From positions 46,742-110,741 of the forward strand of contig JAXGPL010000010.1 in the NCBI GenBank assembly GCA_040766985.1: a stretch of DNA of 64,000 bases, given 5' to 3'. Source of the stretch: JAXGPL01 sp040766985. GTDB lineage: Bacteria; Bacillota; Sulfobacillia; JAUYEG01. The notes beneath the pieces were generated by a model. The model was not told the origin of the DNA and did not search any database. It saw only the letters and a program-made list of their open reading frames with translations. Both the position numbers and the translations under genes were made by a program. Of the stretch, positions 51,817 to 61,403 are shown piece by piece (positions within the stretch are counted from its first letter, which is position 1; each line of letters starts with the position of its first letter).

Positions 51817-52092
51817 CTATCGCAGCAGGTCGCTCATGGCGTGGTCGAGATAAAACCGGACCAGTTCCTCCAGAACCTCCATCCTGTCAAGCTTGCGGAT
51901 CAGGCTACGCGCGCTCTTGTGGGCGGTGATGTAGACAGGATCGCCCGACAGCAGGAACCCCGCGAGTTGGCCAACCGGGTTGTAGCCCTTCTCACGCAGG
52001 GCCTCGTACACGCGGGCGAGGATCTCCCGTGCCTCGTTGGGGCGCTTCTCCCCGGCCGGGAAGACCATTGTCCGTTCAGGGTCCTCCTTCAA
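51817..52092 (-). CDS. ireB: IreB/UPF0297 family regulatory phosphoprotein
   Basis: 91-residue protein matching the UPF0297 family: RTMVFPAGEK at the N-terminus, ILARVYEALREKGYNPVGQL and GFLLSGDPVYITAHKSARSL, then KLDRMEVLEELVRFYL. In Enterococcus, IreB is phosphorylated by the PASTA kinase IreK and restrains envelope stress resistance. TTG 52092 has SD ggaggtga 6 nt upstream. It usually sits between alaS and ruvX; here it stands alone, with its own terminator. Confidence 0.9.
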   Translation of the reverse strand: MKEDPERTMVFPAGEKRPNEAREILARVYEALREKGYNPVGQLAGFLLSGDPVYITAHKSARSLIRKLDRMEVLEELVRFYLDHAMSDLLR

Positions 52093-52369
52093 CTGAGTTC
52101 ACCTCCGGCTTATGCACGCGGTTTGCCCGGTAAGTTTCGGCGCAAATGCCAGGCTGACCTTCTCGGCCTGCGCTACGCCGAGGGGGGACCGTCCGGACCG
52201 CGTTGTGCATCCCGGTCCATTCTATGCGGCATGTCCACGGGAAATCTGTTGGCCGATAGCCATTGCCAAAGAGGAGGCCGGACCGGCCGTGGCGATCCAA
52301 CGCGGGCTTCGGCGAGCTTCATGGGCCGGCCCGCCCGCGTTGAATCACATCCCTGCGTGCCACCGGCAG

Positions 52370-53218
52370 CTACTTCTTACGGAGGTAGCAGAACCAGTAG
52401 ACGCCGCCCACAATGATGCCCCCGCCGATCAGGTTGCCGATGGTGACAGGCAGCAGGTTCTTATACACGAAGCTGGACCAGTTGAGCGCATCCATTGACC
52501 CGGCCGACACGCCCGCCGCGGTTGCAGCTGCAGCCAGCGAGGGATTGGCCTTGGCCATGATCCCTGCCGGGATGTAGTACATGTTGGCGATGGAATGCTC
52601 AAACCCCGAGGTGATGAAGAGCCAGATGGGGAAGAAGCACGCCCAAACCTTGCCGCTGAGATCCTTCGCCCCGAAGCTCATCCAGACGGCGATGCACACC
52701 AGCATATTGCACAGAATTCCCAGCGCGACGGCCTGACCGGCCTCCAGTCCCGTCTTGTACGCCGCAATCTTGATGGTCATGCCGCCAAGCAAGCCGCCGC
52801 TGCTCGCGAAAAGGCCCGACGCGTTCATCAGGTAGGCGATGAAGACGGATCCGAGGAAATTGCCCGCATACACGAGCACCCAGTTGCGTAGTAGTTGAGG
52901 CCAGCCGATGCGGCCCTCAAGCTTGGCGAGCAACATGAGGTTGTTGCCGGTGAACAACTCGGCGCCGGCGATGACTACCATCATCAGTCCTGTGCCGAAA
53001 ATGGCCCCGGCGAGGCACTTGCCCAGGCCGTAGGTTTCCGGCTTCGCCAGCAGGTTGTACGCTGCCATGTTGGAGCCCTCTGAGGCGAACGCGATGAAGG
53101 CGCCGGCCATGAATCCAAGAAGCAGCAAGTGCACGCCCTTGCTCTTCGCCTTCTTGATCCCGATTTGAACCGTGGACTCCGCGATCTCGCCCGGAGTCAG
53201 ATAGTTATTCCCATTCAT
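52370..53218 (-). CDS. Formate/nitrite transporter (FNT) family channel
   Basis: 282 residues from ATG 53218, which begins MNGNNYLTPGEIAES as in the family; the frame extends upstream to 53314 without support. Six helices are legible, e.g. GVHLLLLGFMAGAFIAFASE, CLAGAIFGTGLMMVVIAGAE, LRNWVLVYAGNFLGSVFIAY, VALGILCNMLVCIAVWMSFG and WACFFPIWLFITSGFEHSIA, ending NLIGGGIIVGGVYWFCYLRK. The HSIAN segment carries the conserved pore His. Could carry formate, nitrite or hydrosulfide. Single gene; 52093-52369 between it and ireB holds no recognisable element. Confidence 0.93.
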   Translation of the reverse strand: MNGNNYLTPGEIAESTVQIGIKKAKSKGVHLLLLGFMAGAFIAFASEGSNMAAYNLLAKPETYGLGKCLAGAIFGTGLMMVVIAGAELFTGNNLMLLAKLEGRIGWPQLLRNWVLVYAGNFLGSVFIAYLMNASGLFASSGGLLGGMTIKIAAYKTGLEAGQAVALGILCNMLVCIAVWMSFGAKDLSGKVWACFFPIWLFITSGFEHSIANMYYIPAGIMAKANPSLAAAATAAGVSAGSMDALNWSSFVYKNLLPVTIGNLIGGGIIVGGVYWFCYLRKK

Positions 53219-53460
53219 TGGCCAACCCACCATATCTGCTATTGGTGCGCCGTGTCCGGGGCAGAGCCGCATGCGGCAACGTTGCTCTGAGACATCGCCG
53301 CGGGCACAGCGCATCTATCAGAATTCGACTCAAACGGCTGCTCTCCTATCGGTCAAGTGCATAAACGCTGCGTCGATGTGCAGGAGGAATTAGAGCATCT
53401 CGGCCGCGAAGCCAACTCCCGCCGGGAATGCGCGGCAATCGGATGGGGCGAGGTGTGCGT

Positions 53461-54386
53461 ATGGATAATGGCCCAGGGGTGCCTTTGAGCGGGGGAGAGC
53501 GCGTTCGACTTGTCATGCCGGGCGATCAGCCCTTGGAGGGGTTGGCGCACCCGCCGGGGGGAGTCGCCCTTGTCGTATTCGGCTTCGGCCTGCATGATGG
53601 GAGCAATGCCGTAAGCAGGGCATTTCTTGCCGAGCTTGACGGCGTCCTTGATGCTGCCGCCGGGGATTCGCGCATCCGGGTTCTGGTGCTCGCAGGCCCA
53701 TCCGGCGGCGCGTTCGCCACGGGCCCGGATTCGGGTGAAACAGAGGGCATGGACGCCATGGATGCGACTGCATACGCCCTTCGTGGGCAGGAAGTGACTC
53801 ATCGGCTGGAAACCATCCCGTTGCCCGTCATCGCGGCAGTCGGCGGCGCGTGCCTTGACGCGGGGTTGGAACTGGCCCTGGCATGTGATCTGCGTGTTGC
53901 GTCGGAGCGGGCCACATTCGGCTTGAGTTGGTGCCGACGTGGCCTGACCCCTGCCTTTGGCGGCATTCGGCGCCTTCTAAGCCTCGCCGGGCCGGCGGCG
54001 GCCAAGGAAATGTGCTTTTCGGGGGAGGATGTGGAAGCGCGCCGGGCATACCGTATGGGATTCGTCGAACGGTTGGTTCCCTGCGGCGAAGAAGTGACTG
54101 TGGCCCTGGAGATCGCCTCCCGATGGGCGCAGTGCCTCCCGCTGTCCTCGCCGCCGTCAAGGAGACCATCGTCCGGGTGGGGCACTCACCGCCTGTCGAA
54201 GCCCTACGTTGCGAGGCCGCCGTGTTCGGCCGGCTTTTCTCGGGCGAGGCTCGAGACCGCTCAGCGATCCGGGGGCAAACCTCGGCCCGCAGGCCGGGGC
54301 AGGAGGTTCGCCAGGCCGAACGCGAAAGGGAACGGCTCTCGGCCGGGCGCGGATGGTCGGCGTTCCGGCCCGGCCCTTCAGGGTAG
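53461..54386 (+). CDS. Enoyl-CoA hydratase/isomerase family protein, one frameshift
   Basis: Crotonase-fold protein. ATG 53461 has SD gaggtg. First part: GGVALVVFGFGLHDGSNAVS, IRVLVLAGPSGGAFATGPD, IPLPVIAAVGGACLDAGLEL and ATFGLSWCRRGLTPAFGG. The frame shifts at about 54130, then PPAVLAAVKETIVRVGHS and EAAVFGRLFSGEARDR, ending at 54386 with an unusual Arg-rich tail. Oxyanion-hole segments are present. Substrate unknown; its position just before molybdopterin genes does not point to a role. Confidence 0.78.
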
Positions 54387-54576
54387 CCTGCTCGCCAGGG
54401 TGGTTACGGGATCTGTAGGCTTCGGTGCCCGGGGTGTGGCGAGCCGGGACCCCTCGTCGCAAGGGATTATGCAAACGCCGGGTGCCGCTCGGCAGCGACC
54501 TAGCCTTCGAAGCTGCATCAACGGATCGGCCCACCCAGTGGCGCCGGTCTTATAAGGCGTTCAGAGGGGTGTTGGC

Positions 54577-55842
54577 GTGGCCTTTGAGTTCTTTCGCGTG
54601 GCTTCCGTTAGCCAGGCTCGGCAGATCTGGCGCGAAACCCTTGGCACATGGGCAGTACTGGGTGCCGCGGCGTAGCCCTGGCGGATGCCCTCGGGCTCGT
54701 GTTGGCCTGCGACGTGATCGCCGCCTGCGACGTCCCCGGTTTCGACCGCAGCACGGTCGACGGATTCGCGGTCGCGGCTGCCGATACCTACGGCGCTTCG
54801 AGAGCCAGGCGGTCGACTTTCAGGGTGGCGGCCGAGGTCGGGATGGGCGAGGCCACGGCGCATGAGCTGGGACGGGCGAGGCCGCGAGGATCGCCACAGG
54901 CGGCATGCTGCCCCAAGGAGCCGATGCCGCCGTGATGCTGGAGGGGCAGCAGAACTTCCTCGCCCCCGGCGAGATTTCAGTGGTCCACTCGGTGAGCTCC
55001 GGGCGAGAACGTGATCCGCCGCGGCAGGGACGTCCGCCGCGGCGAAGTGGTCGTGCGTGCAGGGGCGCCTGGCTGCGCGCCGCGGAACTGGTGCGCTCGC
55101 CGCGGTCGGCGCGTCGGGCGTGGAGGTGCACCGGCGGCCGCGCGTAGCTGTGGTTTCCACCGGCGACGAGGTCGTCGACCCCTCGACGGAACCACGGCTC
55201 GGCCAGGTGCGCGACATCAACTCGTACTCGCTGTACGGCCTGATTAGGGAAGCGGGGGCCGATGCGGTACTCTGCGGCGTCGTACCGGACGAGCCCGCGC
55301 GGATGCGAGAGGCTTTCGCGGGGGCGCTGGCGGCGGCGGATATGCTCCTGGTTTCGGGGGGTAGTTCGGTCGGGAGCAGGGATTACGTCGCGGAGGCAAT
55401 CGGCGCGCTGGGGCCGCCCGGGGTCCTGGTGCATGGAGTCGCGATTCGTCCGGGCAAGCCGACTCTCCTCGCGACCTGCGGCGGCAAGCCCGTGATCGGC
55501 CTTCCGGGCCACCCCGCATCGGCGATGGTGGTATTCCTGGTCTTCGCACGTGACGCGATCGCCCACCTGGCCGGGGTGGTGGATGACCGCGCAATCGTCC
55601 CGGGGGTGCGCGCTCGCCTGACCCGCAACCTGGCATCCCTGGTGGGCCGCGAGGATTACGTCCGTGTGGCCCTTGCCGCGGACCCGGCTTCGGATGGGTG
55701 GCTCGCCGAGCCGGTGCTCGGAAAGTCGGGGCTGATTCATACGCTGGTACGTGCCGACGGGTTGGTGAGGATCCCCGAGCACAGCGAAGGCCTCGCCGCC
55801 GGTCAAGAGGTCGACGTAATCGTTATTGGGGGCGCAGATTGA
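54577..55842 (+). pseudogene. moeA: Molybdopterin molybdotransferase MoeA-like, copy 1, multiply frameshifted
   Basis: Inserts molybdenum (or tungsten) into molybdopterin-AMP. GTG 54577 has SD aggggtg. Order of fragments: FEFFRVASVSQARQIWRETL, ALADALGLVLACDVIAACDV, FDRSTVDGFAVAAADT, MLPQGADAAVMLEG, NVIRRGRDVRRGEVVV, GALAAVGASGVEVHRRPRVA, VSTGDEVVD, then an intact stretch with SGGSSVGSRDYV, VHGVAIRPGKPTLLA and GLPGHPASAMVV to the end. Indels at about 54650, 54880, 55000 and 55060-55090. With the correct frame it is about 420 residues, the normal MoeA size. Confidence 0.82.
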
Positions 55843-55843
55843 C

Positions 55844-57808
55844 ATGACCGAGACACCGAAGACCGAACCCCGCGTCCCGCCCTACCTTCAGCAGACCCCG
55901 GTCGACGAGGCGCTTGCGCAGTGGCTGGGAGCGTTAAGGCAGGCGGGCGTACTGCGAGCCGCGGCCACGGAAACCATCCCCACCGCCGCAGCGCGCGGGC
56001 GCGTCCTCGGTGGGCCCGCGCTGGCGAAATTCTCCTCGCCGGCATATCACGCATGTGCGATGGACGGCTACGCAGTCCGCGCAGCCGACACCCATCACGC
56101 GTCGGAGACCAGCCCCGTCCGCCTTGAGCTCGGCACACAGGCGCGATACGTCGACACAGGCGACCCGCTCCCCGACGGCTGCGACGCAGTGGTGATGATC
56201 GAGGACGCCGGTACCGCCGGCCCCGGCCACATCGAGCTGATTGCCGGGGCGGCGCCATGGCAACACGTCCGGCCGATCGGCGAGGACATCGCCGCAGGCG
56301 AGATGCTCCTGCCCGGCGGCTGGCGGCTGCGGGGAGAGGACGTTGCGGTCCTTGCCAGCGCCGGCGTGGCGGAAGTTGCCGTCAAGGTCAGGCCGGTCGT
56401 TGCGGTCGTCCCAACGGGCGACGAGATCCTGCCGCTGGCGGCGCTTGCGGGCCGACCGCCGGAGCCGGGGCAGATCATCGAATCCAATTCGCTGCTGGCG
56501 GCAGGCATCGTGGAGGATGCCGGGGGCATGGCCGTGGTCCACCCGGTCGTGCCCGACGACCCGCAGACGATCAAGGACGCCGTAGCCCGCGCAGCCGCGA
56601 CGGCCGACGTGGTCGTCGTAAGCGCCGGCTCCTCGGCGGGTTCGGCTGACCACACCTCCAGGACCATCGCCGACCTCGGTCGCGTGGTCGTCCACGGTGT
56701 CGCGTCCCGGCCCGGCAAACCGGTCATCCTCGGAATAGCCGCCGGCAAGCCGGCCCTGGCCTGGCCACCCGGTTTCCGCGCATGCTCACTGGACGCGCGT
56801 TTCTCCGGCCGTCTTCGACGGGAGCATCCTCGATCGGCCGGTCCTGCGACAGGTGCCGATCGCCCGTCTTGCCCGCCGCATGCCTTCGCCGGCCGGGGTT
56901 CGCGAGTACCTGTGGGTAAAGGTCGGCCGGATCGGCGGCGAGTACGTAGCGGCGCCGCTGTCGCGTGGTGCGGGCGTCCTTTCGTCGCTGGTGCGCGCCG
57001 ACGGGATGGTGGTCGTGCCGGAGGAGCGGGAGTGGCCATGAGGCGGGAGAAAGGTGGCGGTGGAGTTGCTGCGCCCCCTGGCGGAGATCGGTTCCGTCGC
57101 TTCGTCGCCATCGGAAGCCACGATATGTCGCTTGACGTGCTTGCCGATATGTTCCGGTCAATTCACCCTGGCACTTCGCTGGGATCGGCCAACGTGGGCA
57201 GCCTTGGCGGACTGCAGGCCCTCGGGCGTGGCGAAGCGCATCTCGCCGGCACTCCACCTGCTCGACGAGGCCAGCGGCGACTATAACCGGTCGTATGTCA
57301 AACCTGCTGTTGCCGGACCGCCGTGTGGCGCTGCTCTGTCTTGCGTTGCGCGAGCAGGGGACTTGTCGTCGCGAAGGGGAACCCACTTGGTCTGCGGGGA
57401 ATCGTGATCTTCGCAGGACGCTGCGCTACGTCAACCCGCCAGCGCGGCTCGGCACCAGGGTCCTTGCTCGATTATCTGTTGCGGCAGACGGGGGCTTCGC
57501 GGAAACCATTAACGGTTACCGCCGCGAGGTCTACACCCACCTCGCAGTCGCGGCCGAAGCCGCGGCAGGGGGCGCGGATGCCGGGATGGCCATCTATGCG
57601 GCGGCGAAGGCCCTTGGGCTGGACTTCGTGCCGCTGACGATGGAGCGCTACGAGTTGGCCGTGACGGAAGAGGTGTATCGCACGCCGGTGCTGCAAGGCG
57701 CTGGCGCCGGGCGTAATCCGAGCGGGAGCTGCAGAAATCCGTTCGGTAGCCCTCGGCGGGTACGACACGGCGCCCAGCGGCGAGGTGCTGGGTCGAACCC
57801 GGGAGTGA
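55844..57808 (+). pseudogene. moeA: MoeA with C-terminal PBP-like domain, copy 2, multiply frameshifted
   Basis: Second MoeA, fused to a PBP-like (PF12727/COG1910) domain, a known fusion in archaea and clostridia. The MoeA part is mostly intact from ATG 55844: CAMDGYAVRAADT, GDPLPDGCDAVVMIED, VVPTGDEILP, SAGSSAGSADHTSRTIADLG and GVASRPGKPVILGIA. Breaks near 56765 and 57033 precede EYLWVKVGRIGGEYVAAPL and VAVELLRPLAEI. The PBP part shows RFVAIGSHDMSLDVLADMFR, GSANVGSLGGLQALGRGEAH, HLLDEASGDYNRSYVK, GYRREVYTHLAVAAEAAAGG and DFVPLTMERYELAVTEEVY, in several frames. The PBP domain may sense molybdate or cofactor. Ends at TGA 57806-57808. Confidence 0.8.
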
Positions 57809-57817
57809 TGGATTGAA

Positions 57818-58925
57818 GTGAAGGACGAGCAGGCCGCGCAATCGATTACCTGCGCATCTCAATCACGGACTGCTGCAACTTGCGCTGCACGTACTGCATG
57901 CTCGCCGAAGGCGTCGCGGGCAAGGACCACGACCAGATCCTCCGGCACGAGGAGCGACCTGGCTGGCGCGGCGGCCGGACTGGGCTTCAAGCACTTCCGG
58001 GTCACGGGGGAGAGCGCCGCTGGCGCGGCGGGTTGCGTCGGCTTCGTTGCCGGGCTGGCAAAGGCGCTTCTCGGCTATGGCGCTGGCCTCGCCGGCGCAG
58101 CCTGGCGACACCGGCGCACTCCGGCGACACCGGCGCGCACCCGGCGACACCGCGCGCGGCGGGCGGGTCCGGCTTCGACCTCTCCATGACGACCAACGGC
58201 GTGCTCCTGGGGCCCGTTGCCCGCCAGTTGCGGGAAGCCGGCCTCAACCGGGTCAACATCAGCCTGGACACGCTCGACCCGGTCAAATACGCGGCGATTA
58301 CCCGGCGCGATCGCTGGCGCGAAGCCTGGCGGGCATCGAGGCCGCGCTCGTCGCCGGGCTCAGCTCCCGCTCGTTGAACGTCGTCCTGGTCGAGGGTGTC
58401 AACGACGACGGCATCCTGCAGTTCGGAGCGCTCGTGGCAGGGCGGCCGCTGCACGTCCGGTTCATAGAGCTGATGCCGCCAGGCGATGGCCGCCGCGCCG
58501 GCGCGGGCGATGGTTTCCAGCGATGACGTGCTGGCGACGCTCGCTGCGGGCGGCGACCTTGTTCCTCTGGGCGGGGTGGTGCTGTTCGGGCGGGGCCAGC
58601 GACGGTATACCGGTGGCGCGAAGGCATTGGCACCGTTGGGGTTATCCCGGCCTTGACACACAAGTTTTGCACCGGGTGCAACAGGCTCCGGTTGACCGCC
58701 GACGGCAGGCTCCATCCTTGCCTTGCCGCGCTGGCGGAGGTCGACCTGCGGGGCCCGATGAGGGCCGGGGCGACCGATTCGACCTTGCCGGGCTATTCGC
58801 CCAGGCGATCCGGCCTGGGCCGCAGTGCCATCACATGGGCGAGGCGGCGGCTGCCGGTTCGGCCTGACCGGCGGATGCACCGTGCATCGGCGGTTGCGTC
58901 TTGCCGGGGAGTGGATACACTGTGA
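57818..58925 (+). pseudogene. moaA: GTP 3',8-cyclase MoaA, multiply frameshifted
   Basis: Radical SAM enzyme that starts molybdopterin synthesis from GTP. GTG 57818. The first [4Fe-4S] motif is clear: AIDYLRISITDCCNLRCTYC. Then GFKHFRVTGES, an irregular stretch containing three near-copies of a cggcgacaccg unit (58094-58158), LSMTTNGVLLGPVARQLREA, LNRVNISLDTLDPVKYAAIT, LNVVLVEGVNDDGILQFG and VRFIELMPPGDG; the C-terminal second cluster THKFCTGCNRLRLTADGRLH and PCLAAL. Five or more indels. The 3' end overlaps moaC at 58922. Sequence error is the preferred reading because both Fe-S motifs are perfect. Confidence 0.82.
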
Positions 58926-59443
58926 GCACGCGACAGGCAGCGCAGGACTTGACGCATACGGACGCGGCGGGCAGGGCCCGGATGGTGGACGTCGGCGCGA
59001 AGGACGTCACCAGGCGCGTAGCTTCGGCAAGGGGCGAGGTATGGATGCTGCCTTCCACCCTCGCTGCCATTCTTGACGGCACGACGCCCAAGGGCGATGT
59101 CCTCGCGGCCGCTCGCGTGGCGGGGATTATGGCTGCCAAGCGGACCGGCGAACTGGTCCCCCTTTGCCACCCGCTGCCGGTCGACGGCGTGCGGGTGGAC
59201 TTCCGCACCGGAGCCCGGGATCCGGTGGGGATCCTCGAGATCCAGGCCGAGGTCACGGTCACGGCGCGCACGGGGGTCGAGATGGAAGCCCTGACCGCGG
59301 TCAGCATAGCGGCACTGACGATCTACGACATGTGCAAAGCAATCGACCGTTCGATGACGATCTCGCGGGTCCGCCTGGTTTCCAAGTCCGGTGGCAGGTC
59401 CGGCGAATTCAAGCGTGAGGGGGAGACGGCGTGGACGGAGTAG
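58922..59443 (+). CDS. moaC: Cyclic pyranopterin monophosphate synthase MoaC
   Basis: Second step of molybdopterin synthesis, acting after MoaA. 173 residues from GTG 58922: MVDVGAKDVTRRVASARGEV, AGIMAAKRTGELVPLCHPLP, MEALTAVSIAALTIYDMCKA and SKSGGRSGEF, all hallmark segments including the catalytic Lys/Asp region. Intact frame. Overlaps the MOSC gene by 13 nt. Confidence 0.95.
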   Translation: MSTRQAAQDLTHTDAAGRARMVDVGAKDVTRRVASARGEVWMLPSTLAAILDGTTPKGDVLAAARVAGIMAAKRTGELVPLCHPLPVDGVRVDFRTGARDPVGILEIQAEVTVTARTGVEMEALTAVSIAALTIYDMCKAIDRSMTISRVRLVSKSGGRSGEFKREGETAWTE

Positions 59444-59931
59444 GGGAGCCGGTTGCACGGCCCGGAGGGACCGCGCGAATCGTGGCGGTATGTCTGAGCA
59501 AAGGCAAAGGCACTGCCAAGCAGCCGGTCGCAGAGGGCGAGTTGGTCACGGGCCATGGCTTCGCAGGCGATGCCCACGCGGGGCCTTGGCACCGGCAGGT
59601 CAGCCTGCTCTCAACCTCGAGCATTGCCAAAATGCAGGACCTCGGGATTGACGTCCGCGAGGGGAGCTTCGCCGAGAACCTGACCATCGACGGCCTTGAC
59701 GTCTATCTGCTGCCGGTCGGGACAAGGCTGCGGGCAGGTAACGATGCCCTGCTCGAGGTGACGCAGATCGGCAAGGAGTGCCACGCCGGGTGCGCCATCT
59801 TCCAGGCTGTGGGGAAGTGCGTTATGCCGAAGGAAGGCATCTTCGCGCGTGTCCTCCAAGGAGGTCTCGTCCGTCCGGGCGACGACCTCGTGATCCTGGA
59901 AACCGGCGGGCGGCCCGCGTCCGAAGGATAG
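59431..59931 (+). CDS. MOSC-domain protein
   Basis: 166 residues from GTG 59431, which overlaps moaC. Beta-barrel MOSC domain with IVAVCLSKGKGTAKQPV, GHGFAGDAHAGPWHRQVSLL, GSFAENLTIDGLD and the conserved Cys in GKECHAGCAIF. MOSC proteins often handle sulfuration or ligand exchange of the Mo cofactor; stand-alone MOSC genes next to mogA and moaC are common in clostridia and probably act in final cofactor processing. Two nt before the next ATG. Confidence 0.9.
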   Translation: MDGVGEPVARPGGTARIVAVCLSKGKGTAKQPVAEGELVTGHGFAGDAHAGPWHRQVSLLSTSSIAKMQDLGIDVREGSFAENLTIDGLDVYLLPVGTRLRAGNDALLEVTQIGKECHAGCAIFQAVGKCVMPKEGIFARVLQGGLVRPGDDLVILETGGRPASEG

Positions 59932-59933
59932 CC

Positions 59934-60461
59934 ATGGACGAAGTGCCGGCGCTGTCGGACCGCAGACCCGTGCGCGTTGGGGTACTGACCGCAAGCGACA
60001 AGGGCTCCCGCGGCGACCGGACCGACGCGAGCGGGCCGGCGATCGCCTCGGCGGTCAAGCCCCTTGGTTGGCAGGTCGACTCCTATGTCGTCGTCCCCGA
60101 CGAGCGGGACCGGATCGCTGCCGCCCTCCGGCAAATGGCGGATGTGGACGGCCTTGATGTGGTGTTCACTACCGGAGGCACCGGGTTCAGCCGCCGCGAC
60201 GTGACCCCCGAGGCGACGCTGGATGTCGTCGAGCGGCTCACGCCCGGCCTGCCCGAGGCCATCCGGGCGGCCAGCCTGCGCCATACGCCGCGCGCCATGC
60301 TGTCGCGCGCCACGGCAGGGATCCGGGGCTTCACTTTGATCATCAATCTCCCGGGAAGCCCCAAGGCCGTCCTGGAATGCCTTGAGGCCGTCCTTCCCGC
60401 GCTGCCCCACGGCATCGAAATCCTGCGCGGCGAAGCCGCGGAGTGTGCTCGGATTGAGTGA
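59934..60461 (+). CDS. mogA: Molybdopterin adenylyltransferase MogA/MoaB
   Basis: Adenylates molybdopterin before metal insertion by MoeA. 175 residues from ATG 59934: RVGVLTASDKGSRGDRTDAS, VFTTGGTGFSRRDVTPEATL (family GGTG motif), LPEAIRAASLRHTPRAMLSR and INLPGSPKAVLECLEAVLPA. Intact frame. It completes a moeA-moeA/PBP-moaA-moaC-MOSC-mogA operon; moaD, moaE and moeB are not in the window. Confidence 0.93.
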   Translation: MDEVPALSDRRPVRVGVLTASDKGSRGDRTDASGPAIASAVKPLGWQVDSYVVVPDERDRIAAALRQMADVDGLDVVFTTGGTGFSRRDVTPEATLDVVERLTPGLPEAIRAASLRHTPRAMLSRATAGIRGFTLIINLPGSPKAVLECLEAVLPALPHGIEILRGEAAECARIE

Positions 60462-61281
60462 GCGCGGGGGCCGCAGGCTGATCACCAGCACCTCCAACCG
60501 CACGGTCAAGCTGATTCGCAGCCTGCGCAACCGGCGGGAGCGCGACCGGCAGGGACTGTTCTTCGCGGAGGGGATCAGGATCGTCGCCGAGGCCGCCCAG
60601 ACGGGATATGCCATCGAGGCCATCCTCCTCGCCCCCGAGTTGCTGACCAGTCCCTTCGCCCGCGAGCTTGCCGACCGGCAGGCTGCCTGCGGTGTCGCGG
60701 TGTATGAACTCAGCGCGGAGGTCTTCCGGAGCGTTTCACAGCGGGAGGGGCCGCAGGGCATCGGCGCCCTGGTGCGGCAACGTTGGGACGACCTCGCGGG
60801 GCTCGACGCGGCCGACAAGTCCCTCTGGGTTGCGCTGGACGCAGTCCAGGACCCCGGAAACCTCGGTACGATCCTCCGCACGACCGACGCCGTCGGCGGC
60901 GGAGGCGTGCTCCTCATCGGCAACTCGGCGGACCCGTACGACCCCGCAGCCGTGCGGGCCAGCATGGGATCGGTGTTTGGACTACGGCTCATGCGGGCAG
61001 ACAAGAGGGCGTTTGCCGCCTTCAAGGCAGCGAGGGGCGTCAAGGTCGTCGGCACGTCTGGTGCGGCCGAGCACCACTACCGCGAGGTGACATATCCGCA
61101 GCCAATAGTCCTGCTGAGCGGCAGCGAGCGGCAGGGCCTGCATCCGGAACTGGCCGCCCTGTGCGACGATCTGGTGAGGATCCCGATGAGCGGGCGGTGT
61201 GACTCGCTCAATCTCGCCGTAGCGACAAGCATCGTCCTGTACGAAGTATTTGCCCAGCAGGAGAAAGCCCAACGCAGATAG
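60451..61281 (+). CDS. SpoU-family RNA 2'-O-methyltransferase
   Basis: rRNA or tRNA ribose methyltransferase. About 276 residues from TTG 60451 (GTG 60442 is an alternative), overlapping mogA. N-terminal substrate domain: RTVKLIRSLRNRRERDRQGL and FFAEGIRIVAEAAQTGY; knotted SAM domain: LDAVQDPGNLGTILRTTDAV, VRASMGSVFGLRLMRAD, IVLLSGSERQGLHPELAAL and VRIPMSGRCDSLNLAVATSI. All SpoU motifs are intact. The specific target is not evident. Confidence 0.93.
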   Translation, partial: GLSERGGRRLITSTSNRTVKLIRSLRNRRERDRQGLFFAEGIRIVAEAAQTGYAIEAILLAPELLTSPFARELADRQAACGVAVYELSAEVFRSVSQREGPQGIGALVRQRWDDLAGLDAADKSLWVALDAVQDPGNLGTILRTTDAVGGGGVLLIGNSADPYDPAAVRASMGSVFGLRLMRADKRAFAAFKAARGVKVVGTSGAAEHHYREVTYPQPIVLLSGSERQGLHPELAALCDDLVRIPMSGRCDSLNLAVATSIVLYEVFAQQEKAQRR

Positions 61282-61403
61282 GGCGGCAGCCCCGCACCCC
61301 GTGCGGCGGTACGATCCCCCAAGCCAATTGACCGTTAAGCGATCCCCCGCGAACGGTCGACAATGCGGTCGACCCAAGATTGACCCAGAAACGGGGGAAC
61401 GAC

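Noticed and set aside
53219..53460. N-terminal extension of the FNT channel to 53314 and a possible small gene before ECH
   Set aside because: The extra residues are not like the family, which begins near MNGNNYLTPGE; the rest holds no recognisable coding sequence.
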